From: Anthonomus grandis grandis
Lineage: Eukaryota > Arthropoda > Insecta > Coleoptera > Curculionidae
Reading direction: 5' to 3'
Assembly (NCBI RefSeq): GCF_022605725.1
Contig: NC_065551.1
Location: 2,976,001 to 3,040,000 of the forward strand
DNA: 64,000 nt
The notes beneath the pieces were generated by a model. That model was not told the origin of the DNA. It searched no databases and worked only from the letters and a program-made list of their open reading frames with translations. The translations under genes were made by a program, and so were the position numbers. Positions within the stretch are counted from its first letter, which is position 1; every line of letters starts with the position of its first letter. Positions 1 to 12,089 of the stretch are shown here, one piece after another.

Positions 1-1289
1 AATAATGATATAGGTTTCGCTACCTATACTTTAGTTGCTACAGTTTTTTGCATCTCCTGAGAAATTAGCGGAAGTGGATATAGCCCCTTTTGCAGTGAGG
101 CGCCTCACATGATCTATTATTCATTTAAATTAATTTGAACATGTAACTGTTTTGAGAATTAATTTTATTATATGACTTTTGAGACAGAGACTTTGTGTTT
201 TTTCGCCTATTTAAATTGCTGTCTCTTTAAACGACATGAACGATTTTTTAAAATTTAAATTAGAAAGTTATAATCAAGAGAATTTTTTGGAAAAATGCAT
301 CTTATTAGTATTCAAAACTAGTCCGTTATTTATAGAATATTAACTGAACAACTGGAAATAGCATTAACCTTCAAAGCTAAACCAGTAACCATGGAATTAC
401 TTAACAAGATATTTGCGATCTGCATTCTAGACAAGGCGACCCAAACCCCCACAAGTCCTTTGAATACCATCAATGGAGATAATAAAAAACAGGAACTCAG
501 TATGGATTAGTGAGCAACATTTAAGCTGACCCATGCAGTATATGACTTTATGAGCACCATTCATCATAATAGTTATCTTGTTACCTAAATACGAAACGGT
601 CCACCCATAGTCAGGACCTGGAACAGCACAAGCAGATTTTTCAAGCAAAAGTTTATGGCTTATCGGCTGAAATGATCGACTTAGATCATTTAACAGACCC
701 AGTATTATAGATTCTGAAATAGCAGTATTTATAGACTTTTAGAAATTGTCCACTCATAAAATATGATATACGGTGAAATATAAGATCTGCAACAAATCTT
801 ATTACCCTAGGTGAATTTCATTAGTACTAGCAGAGGGCTTTCTCCTCTATGGGACTCATAAGAAAACTAAACTATAAGGACTCATGGCTGCAAATTTTAT
901 TTTTATCAAATTGTGGATGTGAAGCGTCTTTGCAGTTAAAAAAAAACATGAAAAATATACATAAAGACATTTTCCACTTTATCGATATTGTGTAAAGGTG
1001 TTAAAAAATTCTCCCTATTTTCATCTTCACAATTATTTTGCAGGTATGGTTAGACACGTTTCCTGCATTCCATAATCTTGAACTATTTTTTTGATCTTTA
1101 TATTAAAAAACAGTACAAACATTTCTATTTTTTCTATACTTCATAGATTAGACGTTTAAAACTCATTGCATATGGACAAACTGTTCCCAGATTGGAACAC
1201 AGCTGCTTAACATTAAGCATGTTATTATCAATTACTATGCGTAAGAATTTATTAAAATTTATGACACCAAGATTCTGAATACCCAAATA
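1..1289. other. Non-coding, no recognisable gene
   Basis: AT-rich sequence with only short chance reading frames. I see no transposase, reverse transcriptase or splice-flanked exon in it. It may be decayed repeat or plain intergenic DNA. Confidence 0.4.
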
Positions 1290-1625
1290 TTACCATGCCA
1301 AAGAAGAGTAGTGTCATCAGCAAATAATGTGCCTTGGCCATGATCGACCAAGGCTTGTCAAAGGTAGTACTTATCACAGTTAAGTCATTTATGTAATTAA
1401 GAAATAAGAGAGGACCAAGAACAGAACCCTATGGCACACCTGCTGTGACACTTAACTCTTCAGATTCACTGCCGGCAAAACGAACCCTCTGATATCTAGA
1501 ATGATATGAACTACTCCAAAATAGAACTTCGAAAGCTGTAGGCTTTAAGTTTCCGCAGCAGTATCTTGTGCGACACACAGTCAAAGGCTTTGGCTATCTC
1601 AGAAAATAATAATAATATCGTTTAC
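1290..1625 (-). pseudogene. Non-LTR reverse transcriptase fragment
   Basis: Read on the minus strand this gives the middle of a jockey-type reverse transcriptase, with several stops and frameshifts. Visible blocks in order are AKAFDCVSHKILLRKL (RT block with the first catalytic Asp), a broken GVPxGSVLGPLLF block, then FADDTTLLWHGN, which carries the catalytic Asp-Asp pair. The 5' endonuclease and 3' thumb are missing. A dead retrotransposon remnant; the exact clade is not resolved. Confidence 0.75.
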
Positions 1626-2261
1626 TTCCTCAATACAAAGCACATATATATTCATAAAGTTCTCTAACTCTAGAAAGAAAAGTCATATTTACAGTGCAAA
1701 TAAGAAAAAAATACAAATATTATTCACATTATACACATTATTCATAATACACATCTTACATCAATATACAGACACATATATCTTACATACATACAAATTA
1801 TTTAGAGTTTCAATTTACAAATACAACTAATTATCTAGTTCCAGAAGATTACCCATCAATACAAACATTTGCTGCTAAAAATTTGTTTGTTAAAAAACTC
1901 AACGAGAGTAGCAGCTTTTCTCGACCAGGCAATGTTTCAGCCTTTTCTTAAAAATAAATATATTTGGGACATTTGCTATGTTATGACGCAAGTGATTATA
2001 TAACTAACATTTTTGATGATCAAATGCTGTTTGGTGAACATCTGGCAATAAAAGGTCTTGCCTACGAGTATTATATATCTAAACAGATCTATTTGCTTGG
2101 AAAATTGGTATATTTTTAAATACATAAGTACTTATTTCAACAATGTAAACTCCATTATTTTGGATTACATTATTGGATTACATCCAATCCGTGTAAGGAT
2201 TTTATTCTCTTTAAAGCAGAATTTTGTCCTTTTTACATCATAATTGCATTTTGTCTGCAAA

Positions 2262-3395
2262 TCAGTTTGGATTTCAAGCCGGTAAATGGACTCACGATGC
2301 TGTTTTTAGCTTTTTGGAGAGCGTGTATGTGACCTTGAATTCTGGAGTTATCGGCGGCAGTGTTTTGTGATCTATCCAAAGCATTTGACTGTGTGGATCA
2401 TGGAATACTGTTATCTAAGATCGATAAATATGGTTTTAGGGGCGAGGGGCGTAGCGTTGCGATGGCTTGAGTCCTATCTATCAAATCGTACTCAGAAGGT
2501 TACAGTGTCTGGGCGTTTGTCTGCTTCTAGATCCTTAAAATGCGGCGTTCCCCAGGGTTCAGTGTTGGGACCACTGTTATTTTTACTGTATGTGGATGAC
2601 TTGAGTTTATTGAAACTGCAGGGCAAGGTGGTTCAGTTTGCTGATGATACCACCATACTATGGAGCCATAAAAATTCTGATTATATTAAGACTTGTATCC
2701 TTGAAGACCTTCAAATTTTATCAGGGTGGTGTGCTTCCAACAGGCTCGTGTTTAATGTAAGAAAGACGTCTATTATGGGGTTTAAGTGCGATGTTCAGGG
2801 TCTGATGTTTGACGAAAATTCCCTCTTGCAGAATAAAGAGTGCTGCAAGTTCCTAGGAATTACCATTGATGGTCGCCTTCAGTTTGAAGATCATATTTTA
2901 AATTTAGCTGGAAAATTATCTTCTGGATGTTTTGCAGTAAGAATGGCAAAACAAGAGCTGGGAGGGGTGGTTGCACGTTTAGTGTACTTTTCAATTCTTG
3001 AATCTCATATTCAGTATGGTTTGCCTTTTTGAGGTTTAACCAATAAGGGGCTACTTAACATTGTCTTTGTTATTCAAAAAAAAGCAGTTAGATACCTGCG
3101 TTCTGCTAAGTTAAGAGATTCTTGCAAAGCCCTCTTCATTTCTGAAAAAATCCTAACTCTTTTTTCACTCTTTATCTTAGAAACAGCTGCTCTTATTCAC
3201 AAAATTTCCAAACTACCCTCTGACACTGGCCATTTGACTCGTCGTGTAAATGATGTTCCCCAACCTATTCCTACATCCTCCCTTACCAAAAACTCATTAA
3301 TTTACATAAGTAAAAAAATTTACAATCATGTTTCTCTATGTGTTAGACATATATCGGATGTTAAGAAATTTTAAAAAAAATTAAAGACGCTTTTA
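2262..3395 (+). pseudogene. Jockey-like reverse transcriptase, family A copy 1 (frameshifted)
   Basis: C-terminal two thirds of a non-LTR reverse transcriptase. An early frame gives NQFGFQAGKWTHDAVFSFLE, then a frameshift near 2365 leads into a 221-codon open stretch with WLESYLSNRTQKV, CGVPQGSVLGPLLFLLYVDD and VQFADDTTILW (catalytic Asp-Asp). A TGA at about 3030 interrupts the thumb, which continues with GLTNKGLL and a short Lys-rich end near 3390. The family gives target-primed retrotransposition; this copy is non-functional. The thumb region matches the copy at 6.9-7.5 kb in the same orientation. Confidence 0.85.
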
Positions 3396-3599
3396 TTGGC
3401 TAAAATTTGGCTTTAAGTATGTTCAAAAAGTTTTGTCTTCTTGTTTTGTTTTTTTAGCTTGTAGGATGCTTGTACACAAGATTATTCTTACGTAATATAG
3501 CACATTTTCTTTCTTTCTGAAAGTGTACTAGATCTGGAAATTCACCATCCAAGAAAGATTCATGCAATCTGCTAATAAGTCATAAGAGATAGGTCGTAT

Positions 3600-5035
3600 A
3601 AGAGTAGAATAGATTCAAATTCAAAAAGTAGCTTAACAGAGTTATTGACAAAGCCTTATTAACCTCAGTAAAACTTAGGACTAGTAGATATCAGAAAGCA
3701 AAATAGAGTTACAATAATGTTTTTTTTGAATGTACACATACATATTTGGTAATCAGGACAAAACATCACTAAAAAACTCGTCTTATGCATAATATGCCTT
3801 AGTAACTAACAATCTTCTTAAATGCTTTTTAAATCTAATATAAGAGTTAAGTTTTCATATTCAAAGAGGAAGGTAATGATTTTTACCCATGCAAATAAAA
3901 CAACTTCTCACTTGCTCTGAATGTGGAATGGGCAATCGAAGGGTGTATGTAAGACAAGTTCCTAATAAACTGCTTCCTACAATTTGCTGCTTGTGCTTCT
4001 TGAAGACCATAGTTATTGTTTCAAGCATATATAAGCAACAAAGGGTCAAGATTCTATTTTGCACCAAAAGATGCCGACAAGATACACGACACCTCACTCC
4101 ACAAAATAGAGCTCTAATTGCTCTTTTTTGCAGAACAAATACAAATACTTAAATAGCTTGTGGGCACATGATCGCCAGAAACAAATCCCATAGCGAAGAT
4201 GTGACTCGACAAGGGCATGATGAGCATTTTTTGCAATGTAATTATCTAAGTTCTTAGAAATTATTCTAAGGGCATAGCAACGTGATGAAGCCTATTGCAC
4301 ACTTTATTTATGTGTTGCTGGAATTTGTGGAAACACTATGGAGTTCAAATCAGCTCCTTATTGATAGTGACAGAATTCATTGAACATTTGAAACTTAACA
4401 GATTTATTATACGGATTACAACAATGTCGATTTGCATTGCACCATTCCCTAATCATAAGCAAGTCAGAATCCAGAAACATTTTTAGTTGATGAACCCTAC
4501 CCTTTATGGAGAGCAAAGAAGGGTCATTAACATAAAGAAGAAATAATAACAGCCCCAATACAGAACCTTGGGGAACCTCTGTAGTAGCCTTTAGTTCTTT
4601 AGAGCAATGACCACCAAAATTAACCCTTTGGATATGACCCGATAAATAGGAGCTGAACCAACCCAAAGAAGAACCTCTAAAGACATATCTCTCCATCTTC
4701 CACAACAGTATTCTGTAATCCACACAGTCAAAAGCCTTGGATATGTCACAGAACACTGCTGCAATAACAGAAGTGTGCTATAAACAAATTAAAGATCAAA
4801 AATAGCATCACCCGTGTCCACCTCTTGACCTCTTGAAACCCAAACCGTGCCTCTCTTAGATTGATAAATCTCTCAAAAAATATATCATTATGAACCGGAA
4901 CAATTATTGCTTGTTTAAGGTAATTGGGAAATGTATTTGAAGTAAAAGATTCATTCAATGAATCTACAAATACCTGAAGGGCATTGGGTAGTAAAGTCAA
5001 GAGTATCCTTAAACAGACATAATCCCAACTTCCTG
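3600..5035 (-). pseudogene. Jockey-like reverse transcriptase remnant
   Basis: Antisense reading gives a decayed reverse transcriptase running from about 5035 down to 3600. Blocks seen: a fingers segment with NTFPNYLKQAIIVPVH, then FCDISKAFDCVDYRILLWKM (first catalytic Asp), WFSSYLSGHIQRVNFGGH, and VPQGSVLGLLLFLLYVND. The YADD-type block is lost or garbled after KGRVHQLKMFLDSD. Several frameshifts separate the pieces. It lies head to head with the plus-strand element that starts near 5130. Confidence 0.8.
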
Positions 5036-5132
5036 AACAAACTATGATTATGATAACCTAGAATCACCTACATAGTATTAGTGTAGAAGTTTAATTTTTG
5101 CAGAACAACTTTATAAGATAACTAGCTAAATT

Positions 5133-6205
5133 TTGGTGCCATCTGGGGTGCCACAGGGCTCTCACTCAGGCCCTGTTTTGTTTTGCTTTTTTTTGATTGA
5201 TTTAGTCTGGAAACTTGAAAATTGCTGTGTGCTAATGTTTGCTGATGATGTGAAGCTATTTAGGCCTATCACATCCCTTTCCGATGCTGTGCTCCTGCAA
5301 CAAGACCTTAATTTGTTCTTTGATTGGAGCCACTTGAATAGAATGTCCCTTAATATCAATAAGTGCCTTAAGATTACTTTTTCTAAGCAAAGAAACCCTA
5401 TTGCTTTTCTTTATAAAATAAATAATGTAGCAGATGGTGTCAAAACAGAGGTTTCTGACTTAGGAATATTTATTGACTCCAGGTTGTCTTTTAAAAGTCA
5501 CATCAATCAGGTGACTGGTAGGGCAATGAAAATGCTGGGTTTTATCCAACGGTCTACAACTGATTTGTCTTTGTCTACTTTTAGATTACTTTATTGCTCT
5601 CTTGTTAGGCCAATCTTGGAGTATGGCTCAACTGTGTGGTCCCCGTCATATAACTGCTACATTGAGCAGATTGAAAAACCTCAAAATAAATTTTTAAGGG
5701 TGGCTGCTTTTAGATGTGGTTACAGGAGACAGGAGTATTATTATCAGTGGGTTAGGGATAACCTGAACTCACCCACATCAGAGTCACGAAGAACATTACT
5801 CGACTTATGTTTTATGCATAAGGTTTTAAATGCTACTATAGATTGTCCCGAGTTATTCTTATTAAACTTAGGGTGCCTTCCAGATTGAATAGACAATCAG
5901 AAATATTTTCAGTCCCATTCCACCATAATAATTAAGGCATTAATGAGCCAATTAAACGAATGGCTCGAAGTGCTAATGGTCTCTCAGGACAGATAAGCTT
6001 TTTTGACTCTAGGATTACATCTTTCAAGTGGCAGTTAAAGAATATTATTTCATAGGGGCTTCAATTAATTAACTCATCTACACCTTTCATTGATTTATAG
6101 ATAGTTTTGTATCTGAATATATATGTTTGTATGGGTATGCTATGTAACACTTTTGTAAATGGATTCCGTAAATAAATAAATAAATAAAATAAATAGAAGA
6201 AATTA
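5133..6205 (+). pseudogene. Jockey/CR1-type reverse transcriptase 3' half with 3' tail
   Basis: A 251-codon open stretch (5133-5888) holds the C-terminal half of a non-LTR reverse transcriptase: VPQGSHSGPVLFCFFLIDLV, then LMFADDVKLFRPI with the catalytic Asp-Asp, MSLNINKCLKITFS, FKSHINQVTGRAMKMLGFI, and a thumb with LLYCSLVRPILEYGSTVW. The 5' part is absent, the usual result of incomplete reverse transcription. After the stop comes about 280 bases of 3' UTR and a tail of AAAT/AATA repeats at 6168-6200, the typical 3' end. Inactive by 5' truncation. Distinct from family A nearby. Confidence 0.88.
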
Positions 6206-6899
6206 GGTAAAAAAATAAAATAAAAATGATGTGTTTCACCGTTTTTTAAAAAAGTACATAGTCTTGAAGCTATGATACATAAGGGGTGGTTTTAACCCCT
6301 TCCCGATGGAATTTCAAAAAATCCCTTCTTAGTGGATGCCTACATAACCATAGGAATGTTGTCATCAAATTTCATATTTCTAGGTTTTACCGTTTGGGCT
6401 GTACATTGATTATCAGTTAGGACAAGTCTTTTTATATATAGATGAAATTAGAACAACCATTTTGATATACCTTAAATAAGAATCATCCAATTATTCTTTC
6501 ATTGCAAAGGAACTCAGTGTCTATTTTGATGGAAGATTGTCTCTCTGGCAGCATGTTGCAACAATTTCTCTCAAAGGTATGAAAGTATTAGGTTTTCTGT
6601 TAAAAATTTGCAGCAATTTCTGTCATGATATTATAATAAATGGCCTTTATACATTCCTAGTCACATCTGAATTTGAAATAGACTTCTGCCATTTGATCAC
6701 TCTATTTTAATTTACATAAGCAGAGCAGAAAGCTTGTATAGCTTAAGTTTTTATGATTTATTGCTATATCATGTACCTCTTGAGAAATAGGTATCAGCAT
6801 TTTTTTTTAATTTGCATTAGATTTGATAATTTACTTTAAGTTGTAATTTAGGATTAGTATATTAGAATAAGTTTCTTTTCGTTTATTAAATTAAGTTTC
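6206..6899. other. Degenerate repeat, no clear gene
   Basis: Contains a faint reverse-transcriptase echo around 6500-6720 (plus-strand pieces resembling the fingers-thumb junction SVYFDGRLSLWQH and MKVLGF), too broken to place. Otherwise AT-rich filler. Confidence 0.35.
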
Positions 6900-7530
6900 C
6901 TATGCCTACGTTCAGGACCTTATGTTTAGTAAAAACTCCCCCTTGCAATACAAAGAAAGCTGTAAGTTCCTTGGTATTACCATTGATGGTCCTTTGCTTC
7001 GAAGATCATATCCTAAATCTTGCATCAAAATTATCATCTGGATGCTTTGCAGTAAGAATGGTGGGGCATGAGCTGGGAGGGGTAGTTGCACGTTCAGTGT
7101 ACTTTTTTCTTATTGAGTCCCATCTTCGTTATGGCTTGCCTTTTTGGGGTTTAAGCAACAAGGCATTATTAGACATAATTTTTGTGATTCAAAAAAAGGG
7201 AGTTAGATACCTATGTTCCGCTGGGTTGAGTTGGGTTGGAAGAGATTCTTGTAAACCTCTATATCTCAAAAAGTCCTTTATCTTAGTAACAGCTACTCTT
7301 ATACATAAATGTCCTAAACCTCCCTCTAACACTGGTCATATGTTAACAATTTTCCCTTACCAATCCCTACATCCTCCCTCACCAAGAACTCACTTATATA
7401 CCTTAGCAAAAAAATTTACAACCATGTTCCTCTATGTATCAGACAAATTTTAGAAGTTAAGAAATTCGAAAAGAAATTAAAATCACTTTTATTATCCAGG
7501 GCATATTATAGCCTTGACGATTTTTTTTTA
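6900..7530 (+). pseudogene. Jockey-like reverse transcriptase, family A copy 2 (3' fragment)
   Basis: Thumb and C-terminal region of the same family as copy 1. It shares FEDHILNLASKLSSGCFAVR, HELGGVVARSVYF, ESHLRYGLPFWGLSNKALL and VIQKKGVRYL. Here the Trp of PFWGL is intact where copy 1 has a stop. Relative to copy 1 there is a small internal deletion before ILVTATLIHK, and a frameshift before FEDH separates it from the KESCKFLGITIDG block. 5'-truncated and dead. Confidence 0.82.
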
Positions 7531-8766
7531 TTAATACCTTTTGACCTGTGCTCTGACATCATTTTAGTGTTTTAGTTTTGTTTCCTATTAAATATTTTAA
7601 TTTACTTCCTCTAAATTCTGTTTTATTGACAGCTTTACTTATTTTTTTATCAAATTTATCAAAAAGATGCTTTTTTTTAATTTTTTCAATCAATATAGCA
7701 TATTTTCTTTTCTATAAATATATAATAAATAAATATTTTCTTTTATTATTATTTAGATTAGACAATTAAAGTGCATTTATCATAATTAATATGAAATAAA
7801 ATAATGCAAAATAATCAGTTGTATAAGACACTATTTGAAAGGTTTTTTTCCTGATATCCCAGAAAAGTGCATTGCATTTCAAGCCAGGGCAGTCTTATAG
7901 CCCTTGATCAAAAGAAATATGGTCACCCTATACTTAATAAGAAGGAACTTATAAGTATACTTAATAAAACTAACCTGGAATGGATAAATATATTATTGGC
8001 AGGGCTCTTAAACAGGCAGGAAGTTTTGACATCCAAAATTCAAGATCCCTAGTCAAATCCATATTTTCACCAATCATTCTATCAACTTTAGTAGAGTACT
8101 CATCAGGGCTACTAGTACTAATGAAGTACATTTTCCGGGAATTACGATCGAATTTAAATGCTTTAAAATTTTTAGAGAATACAAACAATAAGGAATGGGT
8201 GCATCAGGTAGAAATAAATTAGTTCGGGTGGTCTCGTTTGAGACGAAGTTAGATTACCTATTCAATGAACAAGAGTCGAGACATTGTTTTCTAGTCTATT
8301 ATACCAGGAACAATACAATATACAACAGGAGCCGCATACAGGTTTAACGATCCATATTTAAAATAAAACGAAAAAAAATCAAAATAAACACAAATGACAA
8401 AAATAATGACAGCATGGTGTCAAAATGGTGGTTATGGGTGTGAAAACTGTACGAAGCAAAATTGCCACTTGTCATTCTGTCAATTCACTGTGTTGCTACA
8501 AAATTAAAATACAGTGAAATGCTGGCTGCATACAACTAGGGAGGTTAAGAATAAGATCACGATCAAGAAGAGTGGAGTGAGGAGAGTTATGTTGTGAATG
8601 CTGGGGGAGCCAAATCCTGTATGGTAAGTTCGCTATTCTCGGACTGGTGTTTGCGCAGTAGCGTAGTGCGCAACGCCCGCCTGACAAATATAAATAAAAA
8701 TCAACACGTAAACAAGCACCAAACATGCGGACGGAGAACATGTGACAGCGGACAAATAATAGCACA
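7531..8766. other. Intergenic / unrecognised repeat
   Basis: Very AT-rich from 7531 to 7860, probably the 3' end of the preceding retrotransposon. From 7861 to 8222 short reading frames occur on both strands without a known domain. 8223-8766 is non-coding as far as I can see. Confidence 0.35.
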
Positions 8767-9122
8767 GGGCTGGGATTCTAAAATCACGACTCGATCTCGA
8801 TACGATCACGACTTCGAATTCGACAAGGGTGATTTTAAATTTCAATCGTCGCACAGTGATTGTTGCACATTCGACCAATGGTCAAAAATCGAAAAAGTGA
8901 CTTGTTTTTCAGAAGTATTTAAATACCTTAGCTTAAAGACCACAAACTAATAGCCACTATTCCACAAAAATGTTATCGCAAATAGCATTTTTTGTTTATA
9001 AATATTTGCGCCAAAAATAATAAAATCTCGTGTGTTGACCAGTACCTTTTTGTTATTAAAACTTGACTAGACTTTGTTGGTGTTTCAAGACAAGCGGTTA
9101 AAAGTTGAAATCTTTTTTAAAC

Positions 9123-10440
9123 ATGGACAGTGTACAACAAGGTATTTACTTTAATATCATGTATTAAAAAATTTAAAAGTCGTTTATCATTTAACCATAA
9201 TAAATGTAAAAGTAGTTTGCAATTATTTTATATTTCTCTTTAAATTTGAAACTTTGAAAAGGCCTCTTAAAAAAAGCCTCTTAAAACCATTTGTAGTTTT
9301 TACATTTTATTGTTAATACATTTATATATTATCATTTCTTATACAGTTTATCTGCGTCAGTCTGCGACGAAGCTTTAAGTTTTTTTTTTTCAGAGGATGT
9401 CAAATCAATAAAGAAAGCGGATCTTTTTGAGACATGGCCATCGGAATTAAAATCCAAAACTATTTATTTATGAAAAAATCCATTCCCTTTTAAATTTGAG
9501 CAATCCCTTGCCTCAAGTTGAAACTCACTTCACCAAGCAAAGCAGAAATAAAATTAATGACCTTAATAATTTTATTTTAAAATTTCAAAATGGAACTACT
9601 TGTATAGTATCATTTAAAATATTGTTCACTATGATGGATGGTAGTGTAGCAAATATTCTCTCCGACACAAACGTAATATCCAGATGCATCATCTGTGGAA
9701 GTCCGAAAGAAATGAGTTTGCCAAATACCAACCGTCCTTCAAAAGTAGAAAACTACAGCTTTGGTTTGTCCACATTACACTGCTGGATAAGATTTTTTGA
9801 GTGCTTACTTCACATTAGTTATCGATTGCAAATAAGATCTTGGCAAGTTAAAGGAGCAGAAAATAAGAAAATAGTGGAAAACAACAAAAAGAAAATACAG
9901 TCAGATTTTAAATAAAAAATGGTCCTGATTGTGGACAAACCAAAGCAAGGATATGGGTCAAGTAACGATGGCAATACAGCTCGCTTTTTTTACAATCCAG
10001 ACTTAAGCTCTGAAATAACAGGAATAGACAAGCGTCTTATAATAAATTTTTCGACTATTCTTGGAACTCTTTCTAGTGGCTGTCACATTCAGGTACTAGA
10101 GTTTAAGAAACTTTTAGATGAGACTAAACAATTATATTTAGATTTATATAATTGGTATTACATGCCAAGTAGGCATAAGGTTCTGGTACACGGATCTGAA
10201 ATACTTGATTCATTTCCTTTACTTATAGGACAACTTTCCGAGGATGCTTTAGAAGCGAGGCATAAAGAGGCAAGAAAATATCGATTATTTCACACCCGCA
10301 AGTATTCTAGAACAAAATGTAATATGGATTTATTAAAAATACTACTTTTAACATCAGAGCCCATTATCTCATCGCAAAGGACAGTCACTTCAAAGAAAAA
10401 TGAGAATCGAAACCGGGAAGTCAAAAGTTTTCAGTTTTAG
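9123..10440 (+). pseudogene. RAG1/Transib-superfamily transposase, broken
   Basis: Exon 1 (9123-9141, MDSVQQ) splices through GT at 9142 and a polypyrimidine-CAG acceptor at 9391-9393 into an exon reading EDVKSIKKADLFETWPSELK, which ends at a TGA (9471). The main coding block runs 9496-10440 in one frame, broken by a single TAA at 9913-9915. It resembles the C-terminal core of RAG1: an Asp in MMDGSV at the place of the second catalytic Asp, a Cys-x2-Cys zinc motif (CIIC), LHCWIRF aligning with the LHC block, NDGNTARFF with the GNFAR block, His-x4-His (HKVLVH) as the second zinc half, and EDALEARHKEARKYR, whose second Glu aligns with the third catalytic acid. The region expected to hold the first catalytic Asp is missing. 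This is a DDE transposase remnant, not an immune gene; the RAG1-like assignment is from motif order by eye. Confidence 0.72.
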
Positions 10441-11073
10441 TTAAAATACAAACAAAATTTTAGTTTTGATTAGATTAATTTTCACATAAAACTTAAAAGT
10501 ATTTTCATGCTTCGTATTAGTACTGTTTATTTTTTGCTAAATTTAGGAGTTATTTTTTCCCACTTTTTACATTTATTATTTGTATCTATAATATTTTTTG
10601 TTGTAATTCCTTTAAAGGAAAATTTGTAGTTGTATGTATATACCTTTTTATTAATATTTTAAATACATTATATGTATAGTGATAGTTTTTTTTGGACTAA
10701 ATTTCTCTCGTAAGAAATACCAGCATATTAAAGGTTACGAAAAAGAAATCAACTTTTACACTTATGGAAGTTATAGATATCATGTACTTTAAATTTGTTA
10801 TGTAATTGTATTGTTGTTATTAAAAGTTTAGTAACTAATTTAATTTTCATAGGGTTAATCGGCAAGTTACTGTTAGTTTTTTATAAGAAAACTAAAAAGC
10901 AACATTTTTATTTGTCCAGCTCTTAATGTATTCGTCGCATATTTCCCTGTAACATTAGATATTAAATTCTCTAAATTCTTTCAATGAAAGGGTCCTATAT
11001 ACTCGAAGCACTGTGCGTCGGCTAAACTCGTTTTATTCGATTTGATTTGGGTTTCTTGGTATATATTTGTTAA
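10441..11073. other. 3' flank of the RAG1-like gene, no gene seen
   Basis: AT-rich, with AATAAA-like hexamers. I see no coding signal. Probably 3' UTR and inner sequence of the surrounding element. Confidence 0.35.
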
Positions 11074-11786
11074 GCCATATTTTAGCGATTAAGCGCCTTA
11101 CTCGGTTGTCTTACGATGTCTTAAGCGTTACGTCATAATATTTTTTCGCTCGAATGACGTCATGTCTAACAGCTGTCAGAGTCTAAACTGTTGCTCCGTT
11201 TTCGTTGGTATTGACTTTGTTTGAAAACAGAATAAACCATGAAAACACTCATTTGTCTCAGTTTTCAAAACATTTTGAGGTTAAATCCAACCTTATATCC
11301 ATACATTTTTTAAGGTCGGATCTAGATCCTAACAAGATTCAAATTAGTTTGCCTCATTCCGACTATTTTTCAAAATGCATAAACAATTGCAATAAATACC
11401 TGGGAAAATTAGTCACTGATTTTTCAACCGAAATTACATAAAACATATCTTTTACCTACGTTCTTTAATTAACTTTTAGTACTACTTTTACTAAGGGAAA
11501 AACAATAATCGCAGTAATTAATAATTACCCCAAATTTCTCATTCTCAATAAGCTTTTCAACGCAAATAAACTTTATAACACAGAGAAACTAAATAAACTA
11601 AAGAATGTAATGTTTTTCAACTCAAAAAAATATTGAAAACATCAATTTATTGTTTATTTTTGTTTGTATATCTTTCCTTCTGACATATCGAGTTTATTTA
11701 GCGCCTTATACGGTGACGTCATGACTTGATCGCTCGAATGAGATGTCTTAAAGACGCTTATAGCCGCTTACTCGCTAAAATATGCC
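11074..11786. mobile_element. Inverted-repeat (MITE-like) insertion
   Basis: 11074-11095 and 11765-11786 are inverted copies with 20 of 22 positions matching (core ATATTTTAGCGA). Just inside, both ends carry the direct motif CGCTCGAATGA and GACGTCAT. A 78-codon frame between them (11205-11441) matches nothing I know. No target duplication could be fixed. Likely a non-autonomous DNA transposon. Confidence 0.55.
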
Positions 11787-11843
11787 TTTATTTTCCCTAA
11801 TATTTGACAGATGGAAACGTCAATTGTCTTTTCTATTGGTAAA

Positions 11844-11986
11844 CACCACGAACTTAAAAATATACCTGGACTGCTAATGCATATGGCCACGATACCCAAA
11901 AATGACCACTGCATGGTGGCCGCCATTTTTATAGTGGTTGTGTCCTTTTGATGTTGGTCACTCTGAAAATTTTTAGTGTTACCAAC
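11844..11986 (+). repeat. Inverted repeat A, left copy
   Basis: About 140 bases that recur inverted at 12734-12865. The outer 29 bases (11846-11874) match perfectly, and the rest is similar, including GGTCACTCTGA and GTGTCCTTT blocks. Probably one arm of a foldback or MITE element. Confidence 0.7.
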
Positions 11987-12038
11987 AAAAAATATATTAA
12001 ATAACGGTAATGAAGTTGACATTTGACGTGTGAGTATA

Positions 12039-12085
12039 GCGGATTGCCTAGTTTTTGACGATTTGTAAACGACGCTTGGGTATAT
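12039..12085 (+). repeat. Inverted repeat B, left copy
   Basis: Begins GCGGATTGCCTAGTTTTT and ends CGCTTGGGTATAT. It recurs inverted at 13610-13658. It lies between the two copies of repeat A, so the A and B pairs interlock. Confidence 0.65.
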
Positions 12086-12089
12086 CGTC

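Noticed and set aside
3889..4152. Cys-rich 87-codon frame resembling a small zinc protein
   Set aside because: It is antisense to the decayed reverse transcriptase at 3.6-5.0 kb, and its Cys spacing matches no known finger.
8594..8950. 118-codon plus-strand frame, with a minus-strand frame across it
   Set aside because: Both frames overlap the left inverted-repeat arm at 8767. No known domain, and low-complexity codon choice; treated as chance frames.
9496..10440. Idea that the RAG1-like frames are a domesticated host gene
   Set aside because: In-frame TAA, TGA after exon 2 and loss of the first catalytic region argue for a dead transposon rather than a kept gene.
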